Both the position numbers and the translations under genes were made by a program. The notes under the pieces are model-generated. The model searched no databases. It saw only the letters and a list, made by a program, of their open reading frames with translations, and was not told the origin of the DNA. This document shows positions 8,148 to 12,479 of a DNA stretch of 12,479 nucleotides, one piece after another. The DNA is from Acanthamoeba lenticulata (lineage: Eukaryota; Discosea; Longamoebia; Acanthamoebidae). The stretch lies in assembly GCA_002179805.1 (NCBI GenBank), contig NAVB01004880.1, forward strand, positions 1 to 12,479, read 5' to 3'. How positions within the stretch are numbered: position 1 is the stretch's first letter; the number at the start of each line of letters is the position of its first letter.

Positions 8148-8960
8148 TTATGGGGCAGAGGCGGACTCGTGCGTGTGGATGAGGTCCAAAATGTAGGGCA
8201 CCCAATGCTCCCCATACCGACTGCGCAGCTCTGGATTCTTCCACTCCTCACCCGTGAGACCACCTGTTGCGCCGCGTGTGCAAATGAATAGTGAGCGCCC
8301 TTCAGTGTTGACACCAAAGAACTTCCACGCTGGACTGGGCGGCACCTCGGCAGATCGTGCTTCCACAATAGCAGGTGCTGAGCCTCTTGGCCAGCACGGT
8401 GTCCGAGGTGCAGTAGTCATAGGTGAGCTCTTCGCCCGGCTGAATGTCCCTTCGTGCCGTCATCAGGCCGTCTCCCTCAAACCAGGTGTTAGGGTCGCAG
8501 CTGCCCATTTGTTGGCGTGAGATAAAAGTTAAAATAAAAACAACTTTAATATTAATATTAATATTAAAATTAAAGGAAACAAAGAGAGAAGCGGGTACGA
8601 GTGGTTCTGGAAGTGGGCGTAGTCGCGCATGAGGGAGTCCTCGTCCGGCGGGCCGGAGAACTCATCGGGCCCAACTTGGTAGGAGAAGTTGAGGAACCGG
8701 GTGCGCTCGTCGCCAGTGAGGCTTTCGACCTGGGCCCACGACAGCACCAGCTCGTCGTGCGGGGCCGAGCGCTCGGCCCACACGACCTCGCCCTCACGTA
8801 TGAGGCTGCGGGCGAAGAGGCCCCGGCCGCTAATAGGACTCACCTTCATTTCGACCGCACGGTGAAGGCTCGCGAGCGGACCCTCTCCAAAATGCTCGGG
8901 GCCAGGCCAGCCCTCTTTCGTTGGCCTCACAGCTGCACTTCCACCCTCAACGGTCTCCAT
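8148..8960 (-). CDS. SET-domain protein (putative lysine methyltransferase)
   Basis: Predicted S-adenosylmethionine-dependent protein lysine methyltransferase, about 210 aa; substrate unknown. Reading down the minus strand, exons are 8960-8599, 8500-8346 and 8263-8148 (introns 98 and 82 bp), ending in TAA. Start chosen: ATG at 8958-8960 (METVEGGSAAVRPTKEG). SET motifs: SPISGRGLFARSLIREGE near residue 45, NHSCDPNTWF created exactly by joining exons 1 and 2 (the Ser codon is split), GEELTYDYCTSD, and a post-SET cysteine cluster CYCGSTICRG completed across intron 2. The C-terminus, with RYGEHWVPYILDLI, resembles the helical tail that follows post-SET in small stand-alone SET proteins. There is no pre-SET or other chromatin-reader domain, so the target may be histone or non-histone. 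The first intron is extremely A/T-rich. The gene is divergent from the UBE4B gene. Confidence 0.85.
8545..8567. repeat. (TTAATA)n tract in a SET-gene intron
   Basis: About three and a half units of a TTAATA-type hexamer lie inside the 98-bp intron 8501-8598. The tract is nearly pure A/T within a GC-rich gene and probably helps mark the intron; no other role is visible. Confidence 0.75.
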
Positions 8961-9209
8961 CTTGTGCAAACCAACAAACAATTTTGTTTTTCATTGCACG
9001 AATCGCGCACGACCAAAAAGTTGGAAAACATCTCGGAAAGAAGAAGAAAACTAAAGTTTGGTGAAGAAAGAAAGTAGCGGCCCTTGTAACGAAGGACAAA
9101 CGCACCAGCGGTTGCTTGCGTGGTCTGGCATTTCGATAAAACTAGTTGGTCCAAAAGGTGGGACACGAGGCGGGCCCACATCGAGAGGTTTCAAATCACA
9201 CGACAGATT
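8961..9209. promoter_or_regulatory. Divergent promoter region between SET and UBE4B genes
   Basis: This 249-bp gap separates the ATG of the minus-strand SET gene from the chosen ATG of the plus-strand UBE4B gene. It includes a purine-rich run (about 9036-9075) and no clear TATA box. An in-frame ATG at 9120 could be an earlier UBE4B start, in which case the promoter would be only about 160 bp. Confidence 0.45.
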
Positions 9210-12200
9210 ATGTCCTTTAACTGGATCAACCTTCGCTCGCGCGATGACGCTGCCAAGGATGCACAGAACGACAAAAAGGACGAAAATGAGAATGATAACA
9301 AGATGGATGAAGAGATAGCCAATACAAACGTGCCGGAGCAGACGATGGCATCACCACGTGAGCTCAACGATGCGTCTCCTCAGCCAGCCGCACCGCCTCC
9401 TGGTCAGGCGCTAGGGGGCGACAGCACACCAGTGGAGGCGCTCTCAGCGGACGAAATCCGTCGCCGACGTCTTGCTCGGCTTGGGGGCAGCGACTCTGCG
9501 CCCACCCCAGCGCAGCCTGCGGCCTCACCAGGTCCTCCATCTCCCCAAGCATCGGCTCTATTTTGTTTTTCTGCTAATAATTTTAATTTACGCTTTTCGC
9601 TGCGCCACGCAAGGTTCAACTCCTTGGTCACTCGAATCTAAACTTGAACTTGCGTCTTGTTGTGCAGCGGCAGCTTCGTCGCCAGCTGCAGCTTCTCCCT
9701 CTGGGCCCACCTCTCTGCTTACCGCCGCGCTGGCTCGCACCCCGTCACCGGCGCCGGCGACAACGACGCCGATGGACGTTGATGGCGCTTCCAACGGCCG
9801 ACGCCGCACGCTCACGCCGACCAAACCTCCGTTGGTGAGCCCCACGTCCGCTTCGCCCTTCTCGTCCAGCTCGTTCGACGGCCGCTCGGTGTCTCCCTCG
9901 GTACCTGTTCCCTGTGGCCTTCCCCTTTCACTCCCTTTCTTACGACTGAAGAGGACGAGAAACAAGTGAAGAAATCAAGCGCTCGTGACAGCAACACGAG
10001 TTGGCATCACGTAATAACGCGGCAAGAATGCAGCCACGCGCGCGCCTTGGGCGAGCTGCGGTGGTGGCAGCCTTGCCCGTTTATTTGTGTGGGCCGGCTT
10101 GGGATGATTCTGCAAATTATAGTTTTCAATCTGATGTTTCTCTCCTCTATCTCTCCTTTATATTTTTATTTTTTATTTTTTTTTTGATTTTTACACTTAT
10201 TATTTGGGAATGATTAAAATTAAGGATCTAAGCAGACCACATGTGTGGTGACACCAAACAATAGCTGATAAGATCTGACCCACATATTTCTTCTTTCAAT
10301 TCTATTTTTCTTTTCACTTTTGGCCACAACTGACTCGCTGACCCAACGCCACAACCCAGCGCGGAGGGGCCGTGATGTCGCACGACCAGTGGGAGCACGA
10401 GACCCTCAAGCGCATCTTCCGGATCGCGCTCACGCCCAAGGAGAAGAAGGAGGACTACGTGCTCCTGGAAGACACTGCCCGCGAGCTCGAGGACGACAGC
10501 CGCGACACCATGCATGAGGCCGGCCCGCTGCTTTCCTGCGCCGTGCTCGAGCGACTGCTCGTGGACCGACTGTCCATGGACCGGGAGAGCACCGAGCGGC
10601 AGGTCAAGGGCAAGGAGCACGCCGACGGCGAGCAGGGCAACTACATCGAGTACCTCGTCAGCTGTTACCGCATCGGTACGCAGGAGACCTCACATCTTGA
10701 ATGACCACCCGATGAGTCGCCTTTGGTCTTGTGTGCTGACTTTTTCTTGGACTGTCGACGACGATCCGTGCAGCCCACTATGCTTCGGAGCGCAGCGTGA
10801 ACAAAGGCAACAAGCAAAAGGCGGACGTTTTCAAGACAGTCTTTGATCTCGTGGTCTCCTACGCGGGCCTCATCCTCATGTATCCCGACACATGGCCACA
10901 GACAATGACGTATGCCCACAATTTTTCGCCTTTTTTTTTTGAAGTTAAAATATTTTTCTTTTCTTTTGCTAAGAATCAAACATCATTTGCAGGCTGGCGC
11001 GCGAAGAGGTGGCTCGCCAGTTCTTGACCTGCATGCAGACCGACCCCACGTCCCCACGATCCTTCCCGATCGAGTTCCTCGACCATATGGTGGCCCAATA
11101 CGGCGAGGAGGAGATCCGCGAGGTTGGTGTCCCCCTCATTCCTTCTCCTCTCTGGGCTCTCCACTCCGATTGGCGGCAATCCCTCACCGAGGTGGTTCAT
11201 CAATCATCCGATTTGTTGTTTGCCTTTCTCTTCTCCCTCTTCAACACAGATCTTCACGCCCGTGCTTGATGAGCTGAGCTTCCAAATGAAGGCCATGAAC
11301 CTGCTTGGCTCCTTCCTTCCCCTGTACAGAGTACGGGCCCTTCCTTTCTCCACGTTTTTACTGTATTTAAAGATCTTCTAATCCGGCCTGGCGCAGACGT
11401 TTTCGCTTCTCATCAAATACAAGCCGATCGCGTCGCTCGTGGTCTCGCTACCCAACTGGATCCCCATGTCCAAGCTCAATGGCAAGGAACTGGAGACCAA
11501 CTCCTTCCTCGGGCCCTTCTTCCGCCTCTCCTCGTGCCCGCCCGACGTACCCATTTCCCCTCTTCCCTCTTCTTCTCGAGACGTCTCGTCCTCTTGGCCA
11601 GTCTTCGTTTGCTCACCTGCGCACGCGCGAGCAGACGAGCGTGGGCCGGCACTACTTCTCGGCGCCGGCACTGATGGGGCCGCAGAACATCGAGACGGCC
11701 TTCTCGGCCATTCGTCAGGCGCTCACCGCGAGCCAGACACTTTGCTTCGACAGCGTCAAGATGCTTCTCAAGGCCTCGCCCGAGATCAAGGAGGCCGTGC
11801 TCGACTGGTTCGGCACGATCCTTCAGCAGAACGTGGCGCGCACGCGCATGCAGGCCGACCGGCGCACCATCTCGAGCGAGGGCTTCATGCTCACCCTGTC
11901 GGCCGTGCTGCTCGAGTTCTGCGTGCCCTTCCTCGACCCGGCGGCGCACAAGTACGAGTCGCTCGACCCGGCCTACCTGCTCGTCTCCTCGCGATTCGAC
12001 AGCTCGGCCGACACCAAGCTCGTCGCCACCTCGGATGAGGTCAAGCAGCAGATCGACAAGCTCCGCAGTGGCGAGCGGAAACCCTTCACCTTCATTAACG
12101 AGTGCTTCTTCCTGACGCTCCGCAGCCTCCACCTTGGTACGTTCGCGCTTTCGTTCTTTATTTTTTTTTAATTTTTTTTATATTTAATATTTCACTTCGC

Positions 12201-12479
12201 TTTCGCTCTTTATTATTCATTATATTTGTATCTAATTTGCGGATCTATCCAGGAATGCTTCGTACTTTTGGACAGTATGGTGCAATCCTGCGGGCGGAGA
12301 TGGAGCAGAAGTCGATGCGCGATTCTCTGGTCGAGCGTCAGCAGCAGGAGAGCACCAACCCGCTCGTTCAGGCCGAGATCACGGTCCTCCTCGAGAAGCT
12401 CAACGTACGGCTGGCTCGCCTGTTTCTTTTACACTGCTGTGCTAACAACGGACATGCTGCAGACCCAGATCAATGAAAT
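9210..12479 (+). CDS. UBE4B: Ubiquitin conjugation factor E4 (UFD2/UBE4B), 3' partial
   Basis: E4 ubiquitin chain elongation factor; the family acts with Cdc48/p97 in proteasomal degradation. Exons: 9210-9564, 9668-9900, 10360-10675, 10774-10909, 10993-11122, 11250-11330, 11397-11546, 11635-12136, 12253-12404 and 12463-12479, all GT-AG with matching phases, giving about 690 aa before the window ends. Evidence: the N-terminal motif LSADEIRRRRLARLG (residues 78-92) is a family hallmark, followed by a Ser/Pro/Ala-rich linker with MDVDGAS. The core region is recognisable, for example FPIEFLDHMVAQYGEEEIRE, then TRMQADRRTISSEGFML and FINECFFLTLRSLHL, all with clear counterparts in animal UBE4B. The catalytic U-box at the C-terminus lies beyond the right edge. 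The start is uncertain: an in-frame ATG at 9120 would add 30 residues, but family similarity begins only later. Intron 2 (9901-10359) is much longer than the rest. Confidence 0.93.
9901..10359 (+). other. Unusually long intron of the UBE4B gene
   Basis: This 459-bp stretch joins in phase 0 from GTACCT at its start to an ACCCAG acceptor. It contains an A/T-rich pyrimidine tract (about 10135-10200) and no frame that fits the UBE4B protein. I see no RNA gene or second gene in it. A small extra exon cannot be ruled out. Confidence 0.6.

Noticed and set aside
8588..8598. Continuation of the SET exon into YPLLSLFPLILILI, resembling a membrane helix
   Set aside because: This is translated intron; splicing at 8598/8501 restores the canonical NHSCDPN motif.
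11476..12132. Minus-strand open frame of 218 codons
   Set aside because: Antisense of the conserved UBE4B exons 7-8; its Arg/Glu-rich product is typical of a shadow frame in GC-rich DNA.
1..12479. tRNA, rRNA, CRISPR array or transposase
   Set aside because: No cloverleaf, rRNA-like block, regularly spaced repeats or transposase motif was seen by eye on either strand; small RNAs cannot be excluded without a covariance search.

Overview
The window looks like nuclear DNA of a free-living amoebozoan, most likely an Acanthamoeba-type genome. The reasons are GC-rich coding exons, many short GT-AG introns (about 50-130 bp, often T- or A/T-rich), very tight gene spacing, and a typical mix of TKL kinase, F-box/TPR, SET and ubiquitin-system genes. 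No tRNA, rRNA, CRISPR array, transposase, bacterial operon or viral gene was seen. All exon models were built by hand from reading-frame continuity, GT-AG borders and intron phase. They are models, not transcript-supported structures.

Layout: (1) 1-1788, plus strand: 3' part of a TKL-type protein kinase with a membrane-spanning segment near the left edge; five exons. (2) 1897-3487, minus strand, convergent with the kinase: an unrecognised six-exon gene of about 393 aa, alpha-helical and possibly ARM-like. (3) 3488-3725: divergent promoter region. (4) 3726-about 5561, plus strand: a protein combining TPR-like repeats, two C1 zinc fingers, more TPRs and an F-box; its 3' end is unresolved. (5) 5674-6538, plus strand: a four-helix membrane protein (copy A) ending in an endolysosome-type acidic dileucine signal. 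(6) 6595-6760: a decayed fragment of the C1/F-box gene. (7) 6941-7920, plus strand: membrane protein copy B, with the same intron position as copy A. (8) 7916-8035: a remnant that looks like the tail of a third membrane-protein copy. (9) 8148-8960, minus strand: a compact SET-domain protein, three exons. (10) 8961-9209: divergent promoter region. (11) 9210-12479, plus strand: UBE4B/UFD2 ubiquitin chain elongation factor, about 690 residues over ten exons; the gene runs off the right edge before its U-box.

The most notable structure is 4613-8035. A two-gene module (C1/F-box gene followed by the four-helix membrane protein) has been duplicated in tandem. The F-box part of the second unit has collapsed, its membrane gene has stayed open, and a tail of a possible third unit lies downstream. 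The shared blocks, the gene order and the conserved phase-0 intron are all visible in the sequence. The function of the membrane proteins is unknown. The module invites the guess that the F-box protein and the membrane protein act in one pathway, but nothing in the sequence proves this.
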